64,000 bases of DNA, taken from contig NW_004955472.1 in NCBI RefSeq assembly GCF_000276665.1, positions 11,861,942-11,925,941 on the forward strand, in the 5' to 3' direction. Shown here piece after piece: positions 47,011-57,919 of this stretch. How positions within the stretch are numbered: the first letter of the stretch is position 1; the number at the start of each line of letters is the position of its first letter. The position numbers and the translations under genes were made by a program. The notes beneath the pieces are model-generated. The model saw only the letters and a program-made list of their open reading frames with translations, did no database searches and had not been told where the DNA came from. The stretch is from Chinchilla lanigera. Its lineage: Eukaryota > Chordata > Mammalia > Rodentia > Chinchillidae.

Positions 47011-49139
47011 TTTCTGGCATGAAGATACTGCAGTCAATTCATTCACAACTGACAGAAGTTTAGTATAATTGAGCATAGCTCCTAAAAGTTTATATCTAAA
47101 ATAAAAATGGGTATGGTGTTTTTAAATGTAGCAGTTTTAAGCAGTAAAAGATATTGATCTAAGGCTATTGTGCCATTTCAGAGACACATTAAATGGGAAA
47201 ATGTTACAGTCTTTTACATGTTATGTTTTTTAGATATCATGAGCTAGTATTTAGTACATATAAAGGAAGAACTGAGATATTATTGCATATCAATAAGATA
47301 CTAGGAAAAATAAATATAAAACTATAAATTTTATAATTCTGAATTAATTCTGAATTTTATATTTCTGCAAAGTGAAGATTAAGATATCTAATCCCCATAG
47401 GATATCTTCTTTATATCTTTGTAATTTTTATCTTGGAATAAAATGCAGTTTGAATGAAAACTGCATTTATATTCAAATGGAACTTTCCAAGCATGTCAAT
47501 ATGTTTTCTCTAATGAAACAGTTTCTAGAGTTAAACTTCCTATAGGGAAATCATCTTCCATTATTTTGCTAGCGGAATAGCCAGCCAAATTTTCACATCA
47601 GAAAGTGAGTATGAATGTAAGATAATCCCTACTTTATTAAGTTATTAATATGTCCAATATACATTAAATGCTCAAAATGGTAGTAATAATCTATTTCTTT
47701 CAAGTTCACCAGAGAAAAATATTTGTCTGTTATCTTTACTTGAGTCTGAACTAAGCTAGCATTTTACTGATGACAAAGAACCAACAGCTGTTTTCACTGA
47801 AATTTCGCGTCTTTTCACAACTTATCTATTACACTGAAGGTGGTAGGAGACCTATAACCACAAAGATCACTTTTGCAAGAGTCATTTGATAAACATTATT
47901 TGAATACTGGCTATTGCCAAGGTACCATGCAAAGTGCTATTACTGTAAGTTGATTTCATTGCTAACATTGTTACAGTTATCATTCGTTCTCTTAGCCAAG
48001 CATTTTAAATAGTCAAACTTTCTCCATATCTATAATTCATTTTATTCAGAGTTTCAATCCAATTCATTTGCTGACCTAGTAAAATATCAAAATGTATTTG
48101 GAACTTGCTTCTCTAGCACAATTTTATTCTGAAATCAAGACTTCCTAAAGACTTATGTAATGAGCTTGAAAGTCACAAATCAAAATGTCAATTTGTTTAG
48201 CAATCATTAAACTGTGCACAATATTCCTGGTGTCATCCTTCCTGTTTTCAAGTAAAACGTGCTATTACTTTATTATGTCAGTGAAATGTGGCTGAAAATA
48301 ATGCCCACTACTTCCACACTGAAAGATTAAGACCCAGGATATGATTCACCATACTTCTGTGCACTGCTTAAAGAGTAATACTCCACTGCTTCAAAACTAG
48401 ACTGCTGAGTTCATTGAAGTAGTTATTGTGAAATTAAAGGATGTGATTAAAATTAGCAGCAATTATATTAATAAACACAAAACTTTAACTCTCCTGAAAA
48501 GATAAATCAATTTTCTGATTGAACTATAAATAGTAACCTAATTCTATGTTGTGAATATACACATTGCTAATACAAAGTCTTTTAGAAAGCTTGAAGATGA
48601 AAGCTTAGTGGAAGGCATACCACACAAATGCAAAAATAGACGGAGATTATGATGTAACTATGAACAAATCAGCTTGGCCAGAATAATGCAGCACAAAGAA
48701 TCAAGAGTCAAAAAGTCACTTTATAATCATAAATGATAGAAATCACAGTATAGTAAAGTCATTAATGTCAAAATATTTCGTAATATAATGATGTTTTTAA
48801 ACTACAAAGTATTCAGGAGAAAGATCAACTAGAACTGTATCAACGGTGAGATATCAGACCACAAAAACAAATGCAGTTAGAGACTGAAAAACCAAGTCAA
48901 AGAAATCTGTATTAAAGGTGTAAATGTAAATAATATTTACTGTTTCATTAATAAATTTATATCAATAACCACATTTTGCAAATTTGTATTGTTTATCATT
49001 TATAGCTATTAATAATCATAATTAATATAATCAGTACACTGGTAGGATAAAACCTAGGACAACTCTTTCATTACTTTGCAGTAGGCAGATCTTTATAATA
49101 TAAATCCAATGTTCAGAAACTGAAGAGGAGAAGAAAAAT
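47011..49139. other. Intergenic unique sequence
   Basis: Very AT-rich, no gene or confident repeat. Confidence 0.5.
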
Positions 49140-49830
49140 ATACTCTATTCCATAGACATTAGAGTTAAAAGAAAAACCTCTGCAGGATAAAACCATCACC
49201 ATAGTGAAACTGGCAAACTTATATCCAGAAAAAAATGCTATTCTCTCCATTATAGAATTCTTCAGAAAGTTTAAAAAACATAATTCAATAAAAGAGTAGG
49301 AACCTAGTAGAAAAATAAGCATCATATATGATAAGGAAATCCAAATCATCCTTAAACAGCTGAAGAGGTCTTTAACTTTACCATGAGAAAATGCAGATTA
49401 AAACTACATTGATATGAACTTTTATCCAAAAATTCAAACTATTTTGTCTATTAAAAACTCAAACATTTCTGATGTAATGTATTAATGAGGCTCATAAATT
49501 CCTGCTGGGATTACAAATTCCCTAAATTTATTTGAAGTTTGGCTATATTTTTCAAACGTATAAATTATCAGGATACAGTTTTACAGAGTTTATCCTATAT
49601 ATATAATTAAATACAAAGACAATGTCATATACTCATTATCTATGAGTATACTGTTTGTGCTAGTATAAAATTACCAATCACAAGTGGTCATCAATGGACA
49701 TTAACTTTTACAACCATCTACTGGAATATTACGCTTGAGTTTGACATGGACAAATCTTCAATATACATTTGTAAATGAAACAAAAGAAGGTGGCACTTTT
49801 TGAAAAAGGTGATAGGAATAATAATAAAAT
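49140..49830 (+). repeat. L1 3' end relic
   Basis: Decayed L1 order: CCTCTGCAGGATAAAACCAT, GAAAATGCAGATTAAAAC, CCTGCTGGGATTACAAATTC, ATCAATGGACATTAAC, ACAACCATCTACTGGAATATT and AATCTTCAATATACATTTG. Confidence 0.6.
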
Positions 49831-51237
49831 ACTTACTTGCTTAAATTTACATCAAAAAGCTATTTAAATATACTAAAGAAACTAGTAAGTGTCTAATGAA
49901 AGGAAGCAAGACTGTTCTACTGTACAAATCAACATTGTTTGATTTTACAAAACAAGTACATTTTAATGTGCAAAAAAGAATAGGTTTGTTTTACATTTTA
50001 TTGAACTAAAATGGTTGTCATTGCTAAGGAATCATTACATTGAAATGTAATGATTTTGGTATAATTACCTTCTTTTGGCGCTGCTTGTGATTATCATAGA
50101 CCCATACAAACCTACGAGGAAAAGGGTCATCATTTTCCCTCTGGCTCTCTAGACTTTGGAAAACAACGTCTCCATCCCAAAGCCCAGCAGTCGTCCATGC
50201 TATCAGTCCCATACGGACTTTGAAGTCTGAGGTTTCAGCCAAGAAGTTCAGTCTTAATTGACTCTATATTGGTAGAAAGGCCAAGGCAAAGCTGTTCAAA
50301 CAAACTCGTGGTGTAGTTTTATGCTTTCGACATCAGCCCACCGGGTTTGCCTGTAGTGCATAATGTGTGGGAAAACGCTCTATCCAGTTCCGACATTTCT
50401 CAAAGTGATTTCATCAAGCAGTGCCGCTGGAGGGCTGAATGAAAGCTTGTTCAACTAGAACTTGAGGCAATGACAGTACAAAGCCTCAGGCAATGCCTGC
50501 TCCTGTAATGTTAAAGGTCAGTGTTAAAATTTATAACGCATTGTTATCTAACATTAACATTTCCACTGATATGTTCTCAAAAAATTTCCACTTTGATGAG
50601 CCTAAATCAAAGCTTATTTCATGATCTGGGTTCTTAAATATGTCCCTTCATAGCAAGCACGGACAGAGTTAATGTACTGAAATATCTATGCAAACCCATC
50701 CACAACTCGTGAATTAGTTGGGTGTTTGGTTGTGCGCATCAGTAATGTGTCAGATTTTGAAGAAAATACAGTTTTTGCTGTGACCCTAAATTTTAATTCG
50801 TTTGATAGTTTCTCCCTACTTGCTTACACTGGCATTTTATAAGTAAATTGTCCTGTAAGGGGGTTATGATTCTACACATCACCTGTGCCAGTCAGGTACA
50901 GCTTTTCTTTTAGTTACAAACAAAAAGCACGCACAGTCCCTCAAAGTCTCTTCTGTCCCACAAACGGGACTGTGCTAGGCTGGGCCTAACTCTGTTTCAT
51001 GCAGCTCAGAAAGGATCTAGAGAAGGAAACCACTTCCTTAACAATGCAGAGGAAGAGGGTAGCAGGGAACTTCAGACACACCTATCAAGGCCACCAAAAT
51101 CCAGCAGTGGCTTCCGAAGGAGGCGTGTGGTCCTGTGGAACTACTGTGTGGGGAGAGTGGCACCAGCCTTTGGTACCTTTTCTCTTCAATTAGCCCAGAC
51201 CTGCTGAGCCAGCTTCTTGCTAACCTACTAAACCGTG
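49831..51237. other. Intergenic, mostly unique; candidate conserved patch at 50030-50700
   Basis: No repeat recognised. 50030-50700 is less AT-biased and contains scattered CpGs and a CAGTGCCGCTGGAGGG block; no coding frame of note. Confidence 0.45.
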
Positions 51238-51412
51238 GCCATCCAGGGCCATTTGCTTTCCTCAGAACGCCTGGGCCATGTCAACTGTCCCAAATGTAAC
51301 AAAGCACTATGTGGGCAATGTTTTGGGAAGAGCGGACACCTGGACCAGGGCTGGGCCTGTCTGTGCTGCCCAACACTCCCTGGCGCATCGCCCCTGCCCT
51401 GCAGGTAAGGGT
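51238..51412 (+). other. Short Cys/His-rich open frame of unknown origin
   Basis: A closed-to-closed open stretch between stops encodes Cys-X2-Cys pairs, a GKSGH-like segment and further Cys residues, reminiscent of retroviral nucleocapsid zinc knuckles. The spacing does not fit a standard knuckle: the GKSGH segment has one extra residue and the expected last Cys is Trp. It may be chance or a decayed viral relic. Confidence 0.2.
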
Positions 51413-51422
51413 ACCTTCCGAG

Positions 51423-51540
51423 CCGGGGGCAGCAGAGCCCACCTGTAATCCCGCATGCTGGGAGGCTGAGACAAGGAGATAAATTAGAGCGCAGCTGGGG
51501 CAGTTTAGTGACTTAGGGAAACCCTGTCTCAAAATTAAAA
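51423..51540 (+). repeat. B1/7SL-like SINE, old
   Basis: GAGCCGGGGGCAGCAGAGCC, CACCTGTAATCCC, GGGAGGCTGAGACAAGGAG, then ACCCTGTCTCAAAATTAAAA. The middle is diverged from the other copies. Confidence 0.7.
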
Positions 51541-51587
51541 GCTGAAAAGGGGATTCACCCTGAGAAGCATCCCAAGCCACTTCGTAT

Positions 51588-51716
51588 TTTTTATGTTGAG
51601 ACAGAATCTCGTTAAATCACTAAACTGCTGGAACTAGGCTTACACTTTCAAACCTCTTGTGCAACCTCCCAAAGGGCTGGGATTGTAAACCTATGCCACC
51701 ACCACTGTCTGGGAAA
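51588..51716 (-). repeat. B1-like SINE, antisense, diverged
   Basis: On the plus strand it reads TTGAGACAGAATCTCG, then ACCTCCCAAAGGGCTGGGAT and TGTAAACCTATGCCACCACC. The reverse complement shows the SINE core. Confidence 0.75.
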
Positions 51717-53269
51717 CATGATTTATATTTGCTCAGCACAGAGCTCTACACACAAGGCACATCCAGTAACTATTTCTATAGATTCTTGATGCAAGAAGTG
51801 CTCACTCATACAAACCTCAAAAAATGATTACTTCAAGGCTCTTCTCATTCTGTTCATAATATTAAAAAGCTTGCAAAACCAAGCATCCAATGTAGGCATC
51901 TTTTAAGAAGGGGGCAATGTGGTAGACACCAACCGAGTTAACTAGAAGCAAACTTGTTTGCATGGAAGTGGAATAATAATGCATAGCATCTATTTTGCTG
52001 TTATTTATGCTAGGAAATGGTAACTTTATGTAAATTAGTGGTTTAATCTGCTCAGGAAATTGATCTTCTACAGATATAAATAATACTGTAGTCTTTACCT
52101 AATTCAATTTTGTAAGAAATGCGGAGAAAAAATACTTCACCTGGTAAATAGATTGCAGTGCTTTCTTGTAGTTAAAGCCAACTCTTGGTAACAACAAAAA
52201 TTGTTTCTAGACAATAATTCGGTGTTTTGTTTTAGCTTGCCAGTGCGGTACAAGAGCCGGGTATGCTGGCGCTGCAGCCCATTTATTGCATTATACAGCA
52301 AATAAACAGAATTTCCTCTGCAGGCAAACAGTTGTAGCTGTGTGTCTTCTTCACCAAGATATTAAATTTGAACCTGCTGTAAAATATAATCTATGTGTAA
52401 TTTTACAATGTAGTGGGCAAGTGTTTCATATATATATATATATATAACTAATATACAAATGTTTATATGTAGAAATGCCTCCTATTCCTCCCCAATTAAG
52501 CTCCTACTTATACATTATGTATAAATATACAAATATTATGCAATAATATACTTGCCCATTAAATTATAAAATTGCATTTTTATATTGCATATCCATGAAT
52601 ATATATATTCATATATATTTTTGAAAAGAAATGCTAAGGGAGAATGTAAACTAATTTTGTAATTAGATTGACCCATGCATAACGTTAAGCTTTATATTAT
52701 ACACCGGTTAGGAAAATTTGGGAGAATTACTCAGCTTTTTTCAGACTGTTTACTTGTGTATAAAACTGGAATAAGTGTTCTGAAGATATTTGAGAATTAA
52801 TGAACTGTTTTAAGATAAAATGCTCATCTTAAATCAGAATGGCATCTGCTTAGGCACTAATCAATGAGGAAAGTTGACATATCACTGGAATAAATTGGAA
52901 TGAATGGTAATGTTACATCGAGGTCCCAACAATTCCTTGTGAAGTAGCCATTTATAGTATTTCAACACCCACAAAAGTAGACAGCGCCCTCAAGTGGAAA
53001 TTTTAAAATCACTTCTTGTAGAGTAGATGAACAAGGTATGAAAGGTTCCACTTTAAACACACACACTGGATGAAGAAGGGACAGCTGACATAGCCTAAGG
53101 CTTGTGGCTATTTCCATTTGAAAATCTGAAGCAAGAGTTCATGTGATGTAAAGTCGTTTTTCAAGAAAAAATGGTTTTATCATCTAAATTGTTAATTTTT
53201 AAAAAAATCATTATCAATCATTTACCGAGCCTTAATGCTATAAGTGTGGAACTGACTGATGTAGCTGTG
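51717..53269. other. Intergenic unique sequence
   Basis: AT-rich with a short (TA)n run near 52430-52447. No gene recognised. Confidence 0.5.
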
Positions 53270-53420
53270 TTATTTCTTACTATTTGAACTACTTCTTTCT
53301 CAACTCAATAATCCTCTGAGTTAGGTGTTATTATTACCACTTCATTTGTCAGATGAAAGTTTGGGGAATTAAAAATTCAGCTATCACCCAAGATCAGACA
53401 GAAAGTCACAATATTAAGAG
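53270..53420 (+). repeat. MIR3/L2-type relic
   Basis: CTCAATAATCCTCTGAGTTA, GGTGTTATTATTACCACTTC, CAGATGAAAGTTTGGGGAAT and CCAAGATCAGACAGAAAG follow an ancient SINE/LINE order. Weak. Confidence 0.5.
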
Positions 53421-53483
53421 TTAACACTTTAAATCTGTGCTTTTAGCTTTGATGTCTGTCACCCAATATCTTTTGTCATCCAG

Positions 53484-53613
53484 AACATCAGGAAACTGGA
53501 GAAAAATCGGAAGGCTCCAAAGAATAGAAAATGTTTTGCTAACAGAAAAAGCAGACAAAAGAAAATTAAAAGATAATCTAAACAAAATTGGAAGCTTCCG
53601 CAAAACTGTCATG
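53484..53613 (+). other. Exon-like block 1 (unverified)
   Basis: Acceptor-like CTTTTGTCATCCAG directly before it and a strong donor-like ATG|GTGAGT directly after it. Open in the second frame for the whole length, ending on a codon boundary. No protein family recognised. Such blocks also occur by chance. Confidence 0.3.
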
Positions 53614-53639
53614 GTGAGTTGTCCACTTTAGAGTCTGAA

Positions 53640-54554
53640 TGATAGAAACAGTACAACAGAGATAATTCCAGGCAATGTAAATGCTGTAGGGATTAGCTTA
53701 AGAAAAAAAACCTTATTTGGAACATAAATATTCCATTTTATTTTCTATTGGAAAATTGAGTAAATATTAAGTTTCTGTTTTTAAGGCATCAGATTTAAAG
53801 GGACTCCATGTTCCTTGCCTGTGTATTCAAGTTCCTGCTTGGAGTTCGGCCCCCAAGAGACACTATAAGCTCATTTCCTGCCATTTACTTTTATCTTCTA
53901 GGTCATTTTGCCTTTTTCCAAAGCCCAGAATACTTTTCTACTTATTTGTTATGGAATTTAAAAATCAGTTAGCATTTTTGCATGAACTAAGAACGCCCTG
54001 GATGTTTATTTCCTGAATTCTAGGGAACATTTTTATAATACTGCAGGGTTTCTTTTGCTATGGGAGGGAAAGACTGGGGAGAAATATTTGCTGCTTGGTA
54101 AGATCCATACCCCAACGAAGAATAGGACTGGAATAAGCATCAGAGCAAGTCCTCAGCTCTAGTCAGGCCATTGCAAAAACCTTGGTCCTCAAAATTAAGT
54201 TCCTTAACCCCTCTCTTCCAAAGCAGTGAAAAAAAGCAACAGCATATTCCTAACGAGACTGCAGGTTTGGGACAACACTAAAGATTAAAAGGATCTTCTC
54301 ACATTCCCATTTAACTCACTTATTTGTGTTGCATGGAAAAGTGTGGGGTCTCAAAGAATGACAGTGTGCTACCACAGACTTAATGAAGAAATAACTGCAA
54401 CAGCAGCTGTATTTCCAAATGTGCCATGTGTGGAGTACCTCAACAGTTTTCCTTTCTTTTTCCTTGTTTTATATTTATCTCATAAATATTTTGTCTATAC
54501 TTGTGGGCCACCAGGAACAGTAACACATTTTAGTACCCCCCCTTGGGGCTGTAT
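53640..54554. other. Intergenic unique sequence
   Basis: No repeat or gene recognised. Confidence 0.5.
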
Positions 54555-54920
54555 TGTCTTGGTCACTGTCTGGTGCTGACACACAATACCTGAGGGCTTC
54601 AAGGAGAGAAGTTTATTTTGGTTCATGTCTTCAGTACGCGGGTGGCTGACCCCAAGGCAGAAAGGGCATGGCAGAAGGGGCCAAGCAGAGGCAAGCTGCT
54701 TGCCTCACAGTGACAGGAAGCAGAGAAAGAAGAGAGGAGTCAGGGAAGGAGGTACACCTTTATGGTCAAGCTCCCAATGGCAATGGGAGTTCTAATCGGT
54801 CCCCACCTTTTAACAGTAAGTCAGCTTTGAGACCCCTGGAATCCATTCACCGGCCACCGGCCTCTCCTCTGAGTGCGTGGGTGGGTGAGACATTCCAGAC
54901 TCAAGCCACACAGGATTAAC
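54555..54920 (-). repeat. MaLR-type LTR, antisense
   Basis: Reversed it reads GAGTCTGGAATGTCTCACCC, CCCTTTCTGCCTTGGGGTC, GAACCAAAATAAACTTCTC with poly(A) signal, and CCTCAGGTATTGTGTGTCAG near the 3' end. Confidence 0.75.
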
Positions 54921-55347
54921 TCTCCAGCCCTTTGCACTAATGCAGCCCCCAAGAACTTGTTTTCTTCTTTGTGCTACAAGACACGAAGCAAATTCACAGC
55001 ATAGATGATGTGAAACTTCACCTTCCAGAGAAGACGAAGAAATGAACAAAAAGAATAAATAAGGCGGTATGCTAAGTAATCCTGGCAAGCAGAAAGTAGA
55101 AAATATTCACCCTAAGATGAACAGAAGGAACCCAATAAAAATTCAGATTTGGGAAATTTCTAGGGCTTTGTGGTCTGAAATATCTGAAATACTGAAATAT
55201 CTCTTATCAGGTGGGGAAAACATCTCTGTAGCTCTTGCTTGCTAGGTCTAAGAAGTGGGTCTCTCTATTTTGATTCAAATAAGACATGGTTTGGGCATTT
55301 TACTTCTATTTGTTTATGAAATAACCCGGTATACTTTTGGTTTTCAG

Positions 55348-55500
55348 TCAGACACAGAATCACAGGAGGTTCTGCGACAGAACCAGGCTGCCATTCAAGG
55401 TGTCCCACCTCTGAGGCCGGCTGACTCAGCAAATCTCACAGCGGCCGAGACGTCTTTCACAGCTAAGGATCCTGAGGGAAATCTTTGGCAGACTCGCATG
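55348..55500 (+). other. Exon-like block 2 (unverified)
   Basis: Acceptor-like TACTTTTGGTTTTCAG before it and ATG|GTAAAT after it. 153 bp, phase 0 to phase 0, open with Gln/Glu/Thr/Ala-rich text. Block 1 ends and block 2 begins on a codon boundary, so they could be spliced in frame. No family recognised. Confidence 0.3.
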
Positions 55501-55596
55501 GTAAATCAGCGTACCTCTCCGGGATCCTGGAGAAAAGTGCGCTTTTTCTGCAGAAAATATGTCTCCTATTGAGAAAGCACTTCCTCCTTATTGCAG

Positions 55597-55860
55597 GGAC
55601 CTTCTGAAGTCTTAATAGTGCCCATCAGACAGCCGTGTGGCATTCAGCTCTCATATTTAAAGGGTGTTGCCTCACCAACCAAGCCTTATTCAGCATTAAT
55701 CAAATGGAAACGAGATTCATTTCGCACCACAGGTTTGGACGTCATAAGTTGTATTAAAATTAGATCAAATTCCCATGGTTCCTCCTCCTGCCGCATGCGT
55801 TCTTTCTCCTGTGGAGCAGAATGCGGAATAACAATTTTCTCTTTATTTATTCCGAAATGA
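55597..55860 (+). other. Exon-like block 3 (unverified)
   Basis: Strong acceptor-like CTTCCTCCTTATTGCAG (ending 55596), then an 87-codon open frame ending TGA at 55858-55860, again in phase 0 with the previous block. No signal peptide or family recognised. CpG is locally high. Confidence 0.3.
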
Positions 55861-56233
55861 CGTGAACTGGAAAACGCAGCACTCCAGGTAATACTGAAGG
55901 ATAATGGTGAAGACAGTATTTCCAGTGGCAAAACCTTCAAGCTATGCGCCTGACTGCTCATTTTTGCGGACGGAGAGAACAGAGGCACACGCGAGTCATG
56001 AGTGGTGGCTAAGTTTGGCTGGGTGGTCAGCACCTTAGGAGACACATGATGGACAAAAATCAGTTAATAATGAAAGGAAAGCTATGTGGAAAGACTTCTC
56101 CAAATGAGCAAAACATATAGACATTTTGTCTCATATAAATGTTCACAAAAGGCAACCTTTGAAGAGGACTATCTTAATATTCACTCGTACAAGGTAACCC
56201 ATTCTTTTATGCTCACAACGGTCCAATTGGCTC

Positions 56234-56653
56234 ATGAAGAGAAGGATCATGGGAGCTGAGACGGAGTGTGTGTGTAAGCACAACATGGACTTCCATTCGC
56301 CGAGGCCAACTGGGTATGACCCAAATTGGCCAAGACCAAAGATTAGCACAGAGCTCCTGAAATGGCTGCACTCACTCTCTGATAAAGTGAGCCAACCCCC
56401 TGGTGACAGGCTGAATATGGTGGACGGAAACAACATGAAAGGAGCTCTTTGTTCTCAAAGGAAAAAAACTCATGCACATTATGCCTTCCCTACCCTCAAC
56501 AGTACGGTTAATGCCACCATCTGTGGATTTATAGCATGCCTTTTCACCTTCATAGTATTCTATACAGTATTGCTTCTGAGAAAGAAACTCATTTTATACA
56601 AATTAAGTCCAATACTGGGCTCACATTCATGGAACTCCCTGGTTTCATCATGA
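56234..56653 (+). other. 139-codon open frame with a possible membrane segment (unverified)
   Basis: The longest open frame outside DMRTA1. About residues 97-115 are hydrophobic (GFIACLFTFIVFYTVLLL) followed by Arg-Lys-Lys, which looks like a single-pass membrane anchor with a cytoplasmic stop. In 64 kb of 40% GC DNA a frame this long is expected about once by chance, so I do not call it a gene. Confidence 0.2.
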
Positions 56654-56699
56654 TGCCTCATCCTGAAACAGCTGGTCTAATAAAACTGTGGAATGGCCT

Positions 56700-57825
56700 T
56701 TGGACAACTGTTATGGCACCATCTGGATAAGTCCTTTATAGGGCTAGAATGATGTTTTTCTGGGTATAAGATATGCTCTGAATCAGTTGTAAATATGCAC
56801 TGATATTTTTCCTTTAGTCAGAATACATGAATCTGAGAATCACAGGATATGGAAAACGGCATCTATCATATTAACCTAATAATCCCCCAGGAAAAACTCT
56901 TCCCTTTTTCTACAACTGTTGGCTTTTCTATGGGTATTACTTTCCAAAGGCAAAATGATTTCATGAGACTATAATATTGCCCTGGACCCTAAGACTACCA
57001 CTATTTTGGGCACCTGATGCCATCAAAACAATAGGCACAGGGTAGTATCTCTCTGTAGAATGCCACTGACTCTTCCAATATTTTATAGTAAAAATTAATG
57101 GAAAGCTGCAACAACCTAAGAGAAGTGGGACTGCTAGTGGCACAGAATCTTCCTCATAGGAATGGGGATCTGGACCACTCATCGCAGTAAGTAACTACAA
57201 TGAACTGAGACACATTCTGGGAATAAGGGAAATATAAAATGGAGGGTATAAGAATAAAGTTGTAGATACTATCTGTGATCCTGTAACAAGTTATGGTCCC
57301 ATACCAAGCATGAGTGCTCTGGTAGATGAGTGTCTTCTTTGCTTCAAAGTATATTTGTGTGTATGTGTATGTGTATTTGTGTGTGGATGACCTTGACTTA
57401 CAATAGCCTATCACAAACCCACTGTAAAATGAAAACATCAGCAATCAAAACATATTTAACATATAACCTACCAAACCTCATAGCTTGCCAAAATAGTATC
57501 TGGTAGAGTATCTGTGCCTTACACACATGATTTTGTGGTTCACTGAGAAATGAGGCTCTCTGCTATTTCCCAGTATCTAAGTACTTACCCAAACTAGGGC
57601 TTCTATTGCATGCCTGTCACTTTTCCCCACCATAAAGTCAAAAACCTATTGTAATAAGGGATTACAAGTAAACCTATTGTAATCAGCAATCATCTGTACA
57701 TAGCAATTTTTCCCTTCTGTAATTCCCTCCTATGACAACAGGCTTACTAGTTGTGGTTAACTCTATATCATGATTAAACTTAAAAGATGTTGAAAGGAAG
57801 ACTTCCCTAGTTGGAAGATGAACAA
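56700..57825. other. Intergenic unique sequence
   Basis: Contains a TG/TATG-rich run at about 57355-57384 and a 13-bp duplication of AACCTATTGTAAT near 57645-57690. No gene recognised. Confidence 0.5.
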
Positions 57826-57919
57826 GGGCTGGGGATTTAGCTCAGCTGCAAAAGCGCCTGCCTGGCAAGCTCAAGGTCGTGAGTTTGGTTCCCCGTACCG
57901 GAGAAAAACCAAAAAAAGA
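57826..57919 (+). repeat. ID-like SINE, CCGGTACCGG-type subfamily
   Basis: GGGCTGGGGATTTAGCTCAG start, CAAAAGCGCCTGCCTGGCAA, GAGTTTGGTTCCC, then CCGTACCGG (one base short of the palindrome) and an A-rich tail. AAGATGAA occurs before and after. Confidence 0.92.

Noticed and set aside
3690..57900. ID-like SINEs as functional tRNA genes
   Set aside because: They keep tRNA-like A and B boxes but have A-rich tails and target duplications and lack a full cloverleaf; they are retroposed SINEs.
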